Assembly (NCBI GenBank): GCA_002297935.1
Contig: DBLC01000084.1
Span: 1-7,478 of the forward strand
Origin: Dialister sp. UBA734
Lineage (GTDB): Bacteria > Bacillota > Negativicutes > Veillonellales > Dialisteraceae
Length of the DNA: 7,478 nucleotides
Direction: 5' to 3'
The first letter of the stretch is position 1, and each line of letters opens with the position of its first letter. Of the stretch, positions 1 to 5,038 are shown one piece after another. Under the pieces are notes generated by a model. That model did no database searches, was not told the DNA's origin, and saw only the letters and a list, made by a program, of their open reading frames with translations. The position numbers and the translations under genes were made by a program.

Positions 1-39
1 GTGAGAACCTTCAGAACCATTAGAACCTTAAGAACCTTT
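1..39. repeat. Degenerate 9-bp tandem repeat (AGAACCTTN)
   Basis: Four units of the form AGAACCTTN begin at 4, 13, 22 and 31, a strict 9-bp spacing. The third base pair of one unit is changed (AGAACCATT). The same period and a related unit (TGAGNAACC or its complement) recur at 2334-2440, 3570-3605 and 3892-3927, so this belongs to a dispersed family of spacer repeats. The tract starts at the window edge and may extend beyond it. Confidence 0.75.
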
Positions 40-244
40 CCCACGAAAGGGATCATCACATATTTCGCTTAACTTAACAGCATTGCCCAATACCCCCTTT
101 TTTTATAGAAAGTGTGTAGTTAGCAGCTTACAGTACTTTTACTGCTTTTGGTGATGGGGAAGGGAGAATGAAACCTTAAACCCTATTTCTTTAGTAGATT
201 TTCCGATGGTCAGCGTTTCCCTGGAATTATTTTATAAAAAGGGC
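40..244. other. Gene-free stretch upstream of the first tRNA
   Basis: I see no credible coding region here. It holds a short hairpin (CCTTTC/GAAAGG, 35-50), a C5T7 run near 95-106, and four in-phase 7-mers at 112-139 (GTGTGTA, GTTAGCA, GCTTACA, GTACTTT) of the same family found at 3537-3564 and 5076-5145. An AAACCTTAAACCCTATTTCTT stretch (171-191) resembles the 7-bp tract at 7211 onward. No open frame with a ribosome binding site was found. Confidence 0.55.
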
Positions 245-273
245 TTAACAATTCGGGCAACTGGTGCTATAAT
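245..273 (+). promoter_or_regulatory. Sigma-A-type promoter of tRNA-Val(CAC)
   Basis: A -35 box TTAACA (245-250) and a perfect -10 box TATAAT (268-273) are separated by 17 bp. The -10 is preceded by TGC (265-267), giving an extended -10. The tRNA begins 13 bp after the -10, as expected for a very short leader. The match is strong enough to call from sequence alone. Confidence 0.85.
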
Positions 274-286
274 AATCCCATCACAT

Positions 287-363
287 GGGGCTATAGCTCA
301 GTTGGTCAGAGCGCTTCGCTCACATCGAAGAGGTCTCCGGTTCGAACCCAGATAGTCCCACCA
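287..363 (+). tRNA. tRNA-Val, anticodon CAC
   Basis: This is a 77-nt cloverleaf with encoded CCA (361-363) and discriminator A360. The acceptor stem GGGGCTA/TAGTCCC contains one G-U pair. The D stem is GCTC/GAGC. The anticodon stem CTTCG/CGAAG closes the loop CTCACAT, so the anticodon (321-323) is CAC, reading valine GUG. The T loop is TTCGAAC. The T stem TCCGG/CCAGA has a C-A mismatch (338 with 350), which the sister tRNA at 1199 lacks. The two genes share most bases and a matching downstream terminator, so they look like duplicates whose wobble base diverged. The mismatch may be tolerated or may mean reduced stability. Confidence 0.93.
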
Positions 364-373
364 TGAAAAATGA

Positions 374-397
374 CCCGCCGTATGGCGGGCTTTTTAT
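374..397 (+). terminator. Intrinsic terminator of tRNA-Val(CAC)
   Basis: A perfect 6-bp GC stem CCCGCC/GGCGGG with loop GTAT (374-389) is followed by CTTTTTATT. It lies 10 nt after the CCA end. The terminator after the second tRNA-Val has the same stem sequence with a different loop. Confidence 0.9.
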
Positions 398-443
398 TGT
401 TCAAAAGGGATAGGAATTGTATACTCACTTGTTTCTTGGGGAG

Positions 444-478
444 AGTTAGAAGTGAGAAGTTAGAAGTGAGAAGTGGTG
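444..478. repeat. 7-bp tandem repeat (AGTKAGA x4 plus AGTGGTG)
   Basis: Units AGTTAGA, AGTGAGA, AGTTAGA and AGTGAGA start at 444, 451, 458 and 465, followed by AGTGGTG at 472. The last unit flows into the left arm of the hairpin at 471-519. The same arrangement, 7-bp repeats leading into a GGTGGAAGGGGC hairpin, is seen at 3457-3529. Confidence 0.85.
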
Positions 479-522
479 GAAGGGGCGCACACAATTTAGA
501 AGCGCCCCTTCCACCACTTTTT
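471..522 (+). terminator. Long perfect hairpin with T-run
   Basis: An 18-bp perfect inverted repeat (471-488 with 502-519) encloses a 13-nt loop, and the right arm runs into TTTTT (518-522). In form it is an intrinsic terminator, but no gene ends just upstream except the tRNA, which already has its own terminator. Its core GGTGGAAGGGGCRCACAATT is repeated in the hairpin at 3494-3529, so it is better viewed as a copy of a dispersed hairpin element. Confidence 0.7.
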
Positions 523-695
523 ATATAGTGACGCAAACTTCTCCCCTTTAATAGGACATTTGATAATGATAGAATCTCTAGTATCAGGCGTCCTACTATA
601 GATGATACTTGTCTGTTAGCCTTATATGTGAACGCCCCAGACGTTTTGGCTCATTGCATATCGCTAGTCTTTCATAGAGCTAAAGAAAAAACGAA

Positions 696-724
696 AAAGA
701 TTCCTCCACTGCGGTCGGAATGAC
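696..724 (-). repeat. Extragenic repeat unit U1 (short form)
   Basis: Read on the minus strand the unit begins GTCATTCCGACCG and ends AGTGGAGGAATCTTT. These ends match those of the larger units at 3641-3712 and 3786-3869 (GTCATTTCGACCG and GAGTGGAGAAATCTC) but without the interior. It forms an inverted pair with the unit at 828-868, with the GTCATT ends facing each other. Confidence 0.7.
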
Positions 725-827
725 GCTAAGAAGGATACCCAATGATTTACATACAAGGATACCGCCTATCTGTTAGCCCCATTCACTATCGTTCTTTTCT
801 TTCTCTCTAGCGTTGTTAAATTTTTAT

Positions 828-868
828 GTCATTCTGAGCCGCCCGTAGGGCGATGTCGAAGAATCTTT
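828..868 (+). repeat. Extragenic repeat unit U2
   Basis: The unit starts GTCATTCTGAGCC and ends GAAGAATCTTT, with a small GCCC-GTA-GGGC hairpin (841-850) in its middle. I recall GTCATTCTGAGC...GAAGAATC spacer repeats from many bacterial genomes, so the family type is known, though its role is not. It lies inverted relative to U1, 103 bp away. Confidence 0.7.
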
Positions 869-1075
869 GTGTTATTCCTTGCAATTTTTTGTGTGATTAA
901 CGAGATGAAATGAGACTTTTCGTTTTAGTATGACCGCTATTGAAATAGCTTTTCCATTGAACGCAGAACATATAAGACTCCTATGAAATGCAAGATTCTG
1001 TCAATGCTTTTAGTAACTTTTTAGGTGGTAAGTTTGTAATAATAAATGCTTTCCCAGGAGAGAAGATATGGCTCC

Positions 1076-1104
1076 AGTCACCAGTCACTAGTCTACCAGT
1101 CACC
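1076..1104. repeat. 7-bp AGTCACC repeat
   Basis: Units AGTCACC (1076), AGTCACT (1083), AGTCTAC (1090) and AGTCACC (1098) are present, with a one-base slip before the last. The same unit recurs at 1359-1372, 6056-6083 and 7273-7301. Confidence 0.75.
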
Positions 1105-1152
1105 GATATTATTTTTATCCTAGCAGCACTTGGCATTTATTGCGAAATCCCA

Positions 1153-1181
1153 TTGCAATTCTACTTTCTATCTTGTATAAT
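1153..1181 (+). promoter_or_regulatory. Promoter of tRNA-Val(GAC)
   Basis: A perfect -10 TATAAT (1176-1181) lies 17 bp downstream of TTGCAA (1153-1158), a four-of-six match to the -35 consensus. The tRNA begins 17 bp after the -10 box. The -10 and spacing are convincing; the -35 is moderate. Confidence 0.75.
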
Positions 1182-1198
1182 AAATTCTATCAATACTC

Positions 1199-1275
1199 GG
1201 GGTTATAGCTCAGCTGGTCAGAGCGCTTCGTTGACATCGAAGAGGTCTTTGGTTCGAATCCAAATAGTCCCACCA
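1199..1275 (+). tRNA. tRNA-Val, anticodon GAC
   Basis: This is a 77-nt cloverleaf with encoded CCA (1273-1275) and discriminator A. The acceptor stem GGGGTTA/TAGTCCC contains two adjacent G-U wobbles (fourth and fifth pairs). The D stem is GCTC/GAGC, the anticodon stem CTTCG/CGAAG closes loop TTGACAT, and the anticodon (1233-1235) is GAC, which reads GUC and GUU. The T stem TTTGG/CCAAA is fully paired. It differs from the tRNA-Val at 287 at only a handful of positions, including the wobble base. Together the two would cover GUC/GUU and GUG; GUA would need another gene elsewhere. Confidence 0.95.
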
Positions 1276-1286
1276 CGAGAAAATGA

Positions 1287-1307
1287 CCCGCCCTGTGGCG
1301 GGTTTTT
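1287..1307 (+). terminator. Intrinsic terminator of tRNA-Val(GAC)
   Basis: The stem CCCGCC/GGCGGG with loop CTGT (1287-1302) is followed by TTTTT (1303-1307), 11 nt after the tRNA end. Its stem is identical to that after the first tRNA-Val, which suggests the tRNA and terminator were duplicated as a unit. Confidence 0.92.
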
Positions 1308-1313
1308 GTGTTA

Positions 1314-1319
1314 TATAAT
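1314..1319 (+). promoter_or_regulatory. Possible -10 box for the first transporter
   Basis: A perfect TATAAT lies 80 bp before the start codon of the transporter at 1399, just after the tRNA terminator. No convincing -35 box exists at 16-18 bp, since that space is occupied by the terminator stem. It is a candidate only. Confidence 0.35.
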
Positions 1320-1329
1320 CTGGTGGCTC

Positions 1330-1372
1330 GTGACTAGTGATTAGATACAGCATGCCCGAGTCATCAGTCACT
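1330..1372. repeat. Inverted 7-bp GTGACTA/AGTCAYN repeats
   Basis: GTGACTA and GTGATTA (1330-1343) face AGTCATC and AGTCACT (1359-1372). The two pairs are roughly complementary, so this leader region of the following transporter gene can fold as an imperfect hairpin. No U-run follows, so it does not look like a terminator. Confidence 0.6.
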
Positions 1373-1398
1373 ATCAACAAGAAAAGGAGCCATCGCCT

Positions 1399-2289
1399 AT
1401 GAAACTCATTTCCATTCTACTTGTCATCACGGCCGGTTTCATGTGGGCTGGTTGTGGGCTGGCGGCGCAGGATTTTTTTCGGAAAAGTGCGTTGGATTCC
1501 ATGGATCTGACCGTATTTCGTATGTTCTGCGCCGGAGCCATTATGTTGGGAGTGACCCTTGCTAAAGGGAAGGTCAGAAGCGGATGGCAGGCCCTTTGTC
1601 AGCGGCCGATTCTGTGGCTGGAGCTTGCTTTTTATGGTGTCATTGGTCTCATGGCGATGCACTATACCTATTTCGCTTCTATCGCAGCAGGCAATGCGGC
1701 GGCTGCTACGGTGATTCAGTATACTTGTCCCGCTATAGTGATTCTGTGGATGGCTATTTCTCAAAGGCGATGGCCTCAGATAGGAGAACTGACCGCAGTG
1801 GTACTAGCCATTGTGGGGGTATTTCTCTTGGTCACCGGCGGTGATGTGAAACGACTCTCTGTACCTTCTGATTGTGTGTACCTGGGATTGGCGTCGGCGG
1901 TGTTCTTTGCGGTCTGTGCGGTCTATCCGAAGCATTTGATGGGGGAGTTGGATAATTCGTTTATTCTCTCTATAGGGATGTTTACTGGCGCTATAGCGGC
2001 GTTTCTGGTGGACCCATTACAGGATATTTCCGGATTCTTGCACAGCGATGTGCTGTTTGATGTGTTCTGGATCGTGGTATGCGGTACCGCGGTGGCGTTT
2101 ACTTGCTACAACGCAGGATTGAAATGGTTGAGCGAGTCCCAGGCCTCTGTGACGGCCACCATCGAGCCAGCGGTTTCTGTGGTGGCGTCCTATTTCCTTT
2201 TCGGAACCCATTTCGATACGGTGCAGGCAGTGGGCATCCTGTTGGTACTCCTGGCGATTGTGGCACCGACGTTTGTGAAGGGAAAATGA
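1399..2289 (+). CDS. EamA/DMT-family transporter, copy 1
   Basis: This is a polytopic inner-membrane protein of 296 residues, the usual size for ten-helix drug/metabolite transporter (DMT) superfamily members built from two EamA repeats. Hydrophobic segments lie at about 3-23, 38-55, 70-90, 97-116, 128-147, 157-176, 187-205, 219-240, 247-267 and 273-293. The EamA repeats span about 5-147 and 157-293. Conserved-looking motifs include MWAG at 15-18, MHYTYF at 87-92, VTGGD at 145-149, YPKH at 176-179, YNAGL at 237-241 and EPAVSV at 256-261. The start is fixed by AAGGAG at 1384-1389, nine bases before ATG. Known members export amino acids or other small metabolites, but the substrate cannot be read from this sequence. 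The next gene is a clear paralog in the same direction. Confidence 0.92.
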   Translation: MKLISILLVITAGFMWAGCGLAAQDFFRKSALDSMDLTVFRMFCAGAIMLGVTLAKGKVRSGWQALCQRPILWLELAFYGVIGLMAMHYTYFASIAAGNAAAATVIQYTCPAIVILWMAISQRRWPQIGELTAVVLAIVGVFLLVTGGDVKRLSVPSDCVYLGLASAVFFAVCAVYPKHLMGELDNSFILSIGMFTGAIAAFLVDPLQDISGFLHSDVLFDVFWIVVCGTAVAFTCYNAGLKWLSESQASVTATIEPAVSVVASYFLFGTHFDTVQAVGILLVLLAIVAPTFVKGK

Positions 2290-2333
2290 GTAACTGCTAA
2301 AGAGAAATATGGGATGATTTCTTTTACGGTAAA

Positions 2334-2440
2334 GTTACTCAGGTCGCTCAAGTTGCTCAGGTTCCTCGAACGTGCTCGTAATGTTATGATCTCATTCGAG
2401 AAACCTGAGTAGACTAAGAAACTTGAGCAACCTGAGTAAC
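2334..2440. repeat. Inverted arrays of 9-bp repeats between the transporter paralogs
   Basis: The left arm has four 9-mers (GTTACTCAG, GTCGCTCAA, GTTGCTCAG, GTTCCTCGA; 2334-2369). The right arm has five complementary 9-mers (2396-2440, ending CTGAGTAAC). The arms could pair as a long imperfect stem with one unit bulged out and a 26-nt loop. No U-run follows, so termination is not evident. The unit belongs to the same family as the tracts at 3570-3605 and 3892-3927. Confidence 0.8.
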
Positions 2441-2507
2441 CTGTACGCTTTAGCGAGAGTATACCTACTGTCACTAAAGTAAGAAAGATAACACAGGAGG
2501 TGATACT

Positions 2508-3425
2508 ATGATGGAAAATCGTTCGTCCAAAACGGCTATTGCCATGGTGGTTTGTGCAGGCATCATGTGGGCCGGCAGTGGGATTGGAGCACAGAATTTC
2601 TTTGCCCACTCTTCCATGAATGCCATGGAGCTCACGGCGTTCCGAATGATGGCAGCAGGATTTATTTTGATTGGGATCACCTTGTGGCAAGGGGAATTGA
2701 AACCCAGCCTGGCGATTTTGAAAGAAAAGCCAAAACTTTGGATAGATATCATCATCTATGCCCTCTTCGGCTTGATGCTCATGCATTACACCTACTTTGA
2801 GGCCATTGCGTACGGCAATGCGGCTACCGCGACGGTGATTCTCTACAGCTGTCCGGCCATGGTGATTTGCTACAACTCTATCCGGTACCGACGGCTGCCT
2901 TCAAAAGAGGAAATTGTCACAGTCATTCTGGCTGTAGGCGGAACTTATCTTTTGGTCACCGGCGGGGACCCGTCGAAACTCAGCGTGTCATTCCTCTGTG
3001 TGGCCTTGGCGTTATTCAATGGGGTGGTCTATTCCTTTGCATCTATCTATCCGAAGCATATTTTCCTGCAAGTCAACAAGACCTTCGTCCTGGCGGTGAG
3101 CATGATTATTGGCGCTTTGGCTTGCTGGGCCTTTGAACCGCATATGAATTGGCTGGCTTTCTTTGACTTGGAAATATTCTGGGGCGTGGCCTGGATTGTT
3201 GTCTTCGGCACCGTCACGGCCTTTCTGCTGTATAATGCAGGACTCATGTATTTATCGCCCCAGCAAGCGCTGATTACCGCAGCCAGTGAACCGGCGGCGT
3301 CTGTAATCCTTTCATGCCTTATTTTTCACATGAGCTTCGTAGGACTCCAAGTGGTGGGTATCGTGATGGTTATTTTGGCGATTATGACACCGGCGGTGGA
3401 TTTTTCGAGGCTATGGAAGAAATAA
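2508..3425 (+). CDS. EamA/DMT-family transporter, copy 2
   Basis: This 305-residue protein has ten predicted membrane helices and is a paralog of the protein encoded at 1399. The two align along their whole length and share MWAG (20-23), MHYTYF (92-97), a GNAA.ATVI.Y.CPA pattern (103-117), VTGGD (150-154), YPKH (181-184), YNAGL (242-246) and EPA.SV (261-266). It should likewise be an inner-membrane metabolite exporter of unknown substrate. The strong AGGAGGTGA at 2495-2503 places the start at ATG 2508; the adjacent ATG at 2511 is equally possible and changes only one residue. The 218-bp gap to the first copy holds inverted 9-bp repeats, so cotranscription is uncertain. The C-terminal tail is longer and more basic than in copy 1. 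A tandem duplication followed by divergence is the simplest origin. Confidence 0.92.
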   Translation: MMENRSSKTAIAMVVCAGIMWAGSGIGAQNFFAHSSMNAMELTAFRMMAAGFILIGITLWQGELKPSLAILKEKPKLWIDIIIYALFGLMLMHYTYFEAIAYGNAATATVILYSCPAMVICYNSIRYRRLPSKEEIVTVILAVGGTYLLVTGGDPSKLSVSFLCVALALFNGVVYSFASIYPKHIFLQVNKTFVLAVSMIIGALACWAFEPHMNWLAFFDLEIFWGVAWIVVFGTVTAFLLYNAGLMYLSPQQALITAASEPAASVILSCLIFHMSFVGLQVVGIVMVILAIMTPAVDFSRLWKK

Positions 3426-3456
3426 CTTATCGCAAGTTGTCCATGGAGATGAAATA

Positions 3457-3491
3457 GTGCGTAATGCGTGGTGCGTAGTGCGTAATGGTGG
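3457..3491. repeat. 7-bp tandem repeat (GTGCGTA)
   Basis: GTGCGTA, ATGCGTG, GTGCGTA and GTGCGTA start at 3457, 3464, 3471 and 3478, then ATGGTGG at 3485 leads into the hairpin at 3494. The layout matches 444-522, although the 7-mer itself is different. Confidence 0.85.
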
Positions 3492-3493
3492 AA

Positions 3494-3529
3494 GGGGCAC
3501 ACAATTCATAAAGTGCCCCAATATTTTTT
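3494..3529 (+). terminator. Hairpin terminator after the second transporter
   Basis: A 7-bp stem GGGGCAC/GTGCCCC (3494-3500 with 3513-3519) with a 12-nt loop is followed, after four bases, by TTTTTT (3524-3529). It lies about 70 bp past the stop codon of the gene at 2508 and is the likely end of its transcript. The left arm and loop (GGTGGAAGGGGCACACAATT) are shared with the hairpin at 471-519. Confidence 0.7.
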
Positions 3530-3536
3530 CTATAAA

Positions 3537-3564
3537 GTAGGCAGTTGGCGGTAGACAGTAGCGC
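3537..3564. repeat. 7-bp tandem repeat (GTAGGCA family)
   Basis: GTAGGCA, GTTGGCG, GTAGACA and GTAGCGC lie in phase. The same unit family forms the first half of the tract at 5076-5145 and appears at 112-139. Confidence 0.7.
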
Positions 3565-3640
3565 TTACCGGTTTCTCAGGTTTCTAAGGTTTCTCAGGTT
3601 CCTCAAATGTGCCAAGAGAGACTGGCGTCATCAGCACGTC

Positions 3641-3712
3641 GTCATTTCGACCGGTAATTAATGGTGCAGAAAGTATGAAACGCAGTGTTTCGAGGAGTGG
3701 AGAAATCTCAAA
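3641..3712 (+). repeat. Extragenic repeat unit U3
   Basis: The unit starts GTCATTTCGACCGG and ends GGAGTGGAGAAATCTCAAA, with a 40-bp interior. Its ends match those of the 29-bp unit at 696-724 (GTCATTCCGACCG and AGTGGAGGAATCT), so the ends are conserved while the interior varies. Confidence 0.7.
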
Positions 3713-3785
3713 GCAGTGACGGTAAGAGAGATAGCTGAAATGTCCCGTTATGGCTTGGTTCAGTTGGATGGTGTCTCGCTGGAGA

Positions 3786-3869
3786 TTTGAGATTTCTCCA
3801 CTCCTGTCTAGCATAGTACTGGACTACTCTGTGGAGTCATTCCGCACAAATCCCGTCGGTCGAAATGAC
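3786..3869 (-). repeat. Extragenic repeat unit U4
   Basis: On the minus strand this unit starts GTCATTTCGACCG and ends GGAGTGGAGAAATCTCAAA, identical at both ends to U3. Its 52-bp interior is unrelated to that of U3. U3 and U4 lie in inverted orientation with their AAATCTC ends facing each other, the opposite of the U1/U2 pair. Confidence 0.7.
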
Positions 3870-3941
3870 GATATCCGTTAACGGGATATTTCAACCTGAG
3901 AACCATGAGAAACCTGAGTAACCTGAGGAACTTATTTCATC

Positions 3942-3980
3942 AAAAAAGAGCAATGAACCACAATGATTCATTGCTCTTTT
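3942..3980 (-). terminator. Intrinsic terminator of the dehydrogenase gene (likely bidirectional)
   Basis: A perfect 14-bp stem AAAAGAGCAATGAA/TTCATTGCTCTTTT (3944-3957 with 3967-3980) encloses a 9-nt loop, 15 bp past the stop codon at 3995. Read on the minus strand it ends in six T (3947-3942). Four T also follow on the plus strand, so it could stop transcripts from both sides. Confidence 0.92.
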
Positions 3981-3994
3981 CTAATGCAAATGTA

Positions 3995-4948
3995 TTACAG
4001 AGTCAGTGCTCTAGCGAAGTGTTCTTTCAGTACCTGAATAGAAGCTTCGAATTCTTTCTGTTCTTCTTCGGTGAGGTGAAGTTCGATGATATCTTCTACG
4101 CCGTCTTTGCCGATTTTAACCGGAACAGAGGCGAAGCTGTCTTTGACGCCGTAGGGGCCATCCAGGTATACAGAGACGGGGAGAACTTTGTGTTCGTTGT
4201 GATAAATGGCACGAACCAGTTCGGCGGTGGCAGAGGTGACGCCAAATTCGGTGCAGCCTTTGGTGGTATTTTCTACATAGCCTTCGCGGTGAACTTTTTC
4301 CAGAATGACATCTTTTGGATCCATTTTGTACAGGTCCGGTTTTTCAGCCAACAGTTCATCCAATTTCTTGCCAGCTACGGTGACATGGCTCCAAGGAATC
4401 ATGCTAGAATCACCGTGTTCGCCCAAAAGGTAAGCGGTGAGGGAACGACGGTTGATTTTCAGCTGGTCAGACAGCTGGTACTGCAGACGAGCAGAGTCCA
4501 GCGCGGTGCCGGAGCCGATGATTTTATTCTTCGGCCAATCCAGTTTGTACTGAATGTATTCAGCGATGATGTCGCAGGGATTGGAAATAGAAATAATAAT
4601 GCCGTCGAAGCCGGATTTTTCAATCAGCGGCAGGAATTCTTTGGTGGTAGCGATGCCGCCGTCCATCATGTCCAGACGGGTCTGTCCCGGCAGACGAGGT
4701 TTGCCGGACGCATTGATGATGATATCTGCATCTTTCATATCGGCTACGGTACCAGCGTAGGCTTCGAAATGATGAGGCTGGTAGCTGACAGCATCCATCA
4801 GGTCCAAAGATTCGCCGACCGCTTTGTCGTTGTTGGTATCATAAAATACCACTTCATCAGCCAGCCCCTGTACAGCCAGCTGCAGTCCCAGGTGGGAGCC
4901 TACATTGCCCGCACCGATAATCCCGATTTTTCTTGTTTTAATTGCCAT
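3995..4948 (-). CDS. L-lactate/malate dehydrogenase family enzyme
   Basis: This 317-residue cytoplasmic NAD-dependent 2-hydroxyacid dehydrogenase has the full length of the LDH/MDH family. The Rossmann glycine motif is GAGNVG (12-17) and D37 ends the second strand, favouring NAD over NADP. The active-site loop is GKPRLPGQTR (82-91) with R91; D151 and R154 lie in LDSAR, and the catalytic H178 lies in GEHGD. These correspond to R109, D168, R171 and H195 of classical LDH numbering. GEHGD and YLDGPYG are lactate-dehydrogenase-like, but R85 aligns with position 102, which is glutamine in LDHs and arginine in MDHs. Substrate is therefore open: pyruvate, oxaloacetate or another 2-oxoacid. Automatic annotation would probably say L-lactate dehydrogenase. 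AAGGAG (minus strand, 4966-4961) lies 12 bases before ATG, slightly far. It is monocistronic, with its own terminator and a divergent neighbour. Confidence 0.93.
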   Translation of the reverse strand: MAIKTRKIGIIGAGNVGSHLGLQLAVQGLADEVVFYDTNNDKAVGESLDLMDAVSYQPHHFEAYAGTVADMKDADIIINASGKPRLPGQTRLDMMDGGIATTKEFLPLIEKSGFDGIIISISNPCDIIAEYIQYKLDWPKNKIIGSGTALDSARLQYQLSDQLKINRRSLTAYLLGEHGDSSMIPWSHVTVAGKKLDELLAEKPDLYKMDPKDVILEKVHREGYVENTTKGCTEFGVTSATAELVRAIYHNEHKVLPVSVYLDGPYGVKDSFASVPVKIGKDGVEDIIELHLTEEEQKEFEASIQVLKEHFARALTL

Positions 4949-5008
4949 ATGTCTTCCACACTCCTTAACTACTATGTCATGGCGAAATAAATCGACTAAA
5001 AGTCATTG

Positions 5009-5031
5009 AATTATCTATTTCTAAGATAATT
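5009..5031 (-). promoter_or_regulatory. Palindrome at the dehydrogenase promoter (candidate operator)
   Basis: AATTATCT (5009-5016) and AGATAATT (5024-5031) form a perfect 8-bp inverted repeat with a 7-bp spacer, just downstream of the -10 box on the minus strand and so over or next to the expected transcription start. The size and position fit a repressor operator. I cannot match it to a named regulator; it does not resemble a Rex or CRP site. Confidence 0.45.
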
Positions 5032-5038
5032 ATTAGTT

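Larger units (their letters stand above)
523..1152. other. Long gene-free region between the two tRNA-Val genes
   Basis: No supported gene is present. The stretch holds an inverted pair of extragenic repeat units (696-724 and 828-868), a small GCTAT-TGAA-ATAGC hairpin at 936-949 followed by TTTT, and AGTCACC-type 7-mers at 1076-1104. A 118-codon open frame at 988-1344 runs through the tRNA at 1199-1275 and has no ribosome binding site, so I do not treat it as a gene. Confidence 0.6.
3570..3927. repeat. Composite element of three concentric inverted repeats
   Basis: The outermost layer is a 9-bp tandem array, four units of GGTTTCTCA type at 3570-3605, facing four complementary units of ACCTGAG type at 3892-3927. 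Inside it lies a perfect 14-bp inverted repeat CGTCATTTCGACCG (3640-3653 with 3857-3870). Inside that lies a perfect 19-bp inverted repeat GGAGTGGAGAAATCTCAAA (3694-3712 with 3786-3804). The sequences between the layers are not complementary, so the arms, not the whole element, are symmetrical. No transposase or gene is inside. It sits between the convergent transporter and dehydrogenase genes. It may be a non-autonomous mobile or structured extragenic element; that is inference. Confidence 0.75.

Noticed and set aside
306..536. Minus-strand open frame of 76 codons.
   Set aside because: It lies on the opposite strand of the first tRNA, the terminator and 7-bp repeats, and its protein is mostly translated repeat.
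936..954. Small GCTAT-TGAA-ATAGC hairpin followed by TTTT as a terminator.
   Set aside because: The stem is only five pairs and AT-rich, and no gene ends nearby.
988..1344. Plus-strand open frame of 118 codons.
   Set aside because: It runs straight through tRNA-Val(GAC), its promoter and its terminator, and has no ribosome binding site.
2190..2786. Minus-strand open frame of 198 codons.
   Set aside because: It is antisense to the ends of both transporter genes and crosses the inverted 9-bp arrays between them; it shows no family signature.
3584..3814. Minus-strand open frame of 76 codons inside the composite repeat element.
   Set aside because: It is made of the repeat units themselves; frames like this in spacer repeats are commonly annotated by mistake. 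No ribosome binding site is seen.
3905..4990. Plus-strand open frame of 361 codons, longer than the dehydrogenase gene it overlaps.
   Set aside because: It is the antisense of the dehydrogenase gene, which has intact catalytic motifs, a ribosome binding site and a terminator. The antisense protein is phenylalanine-rich with no domain I recognise, and its start lies within 9-bp repeats.
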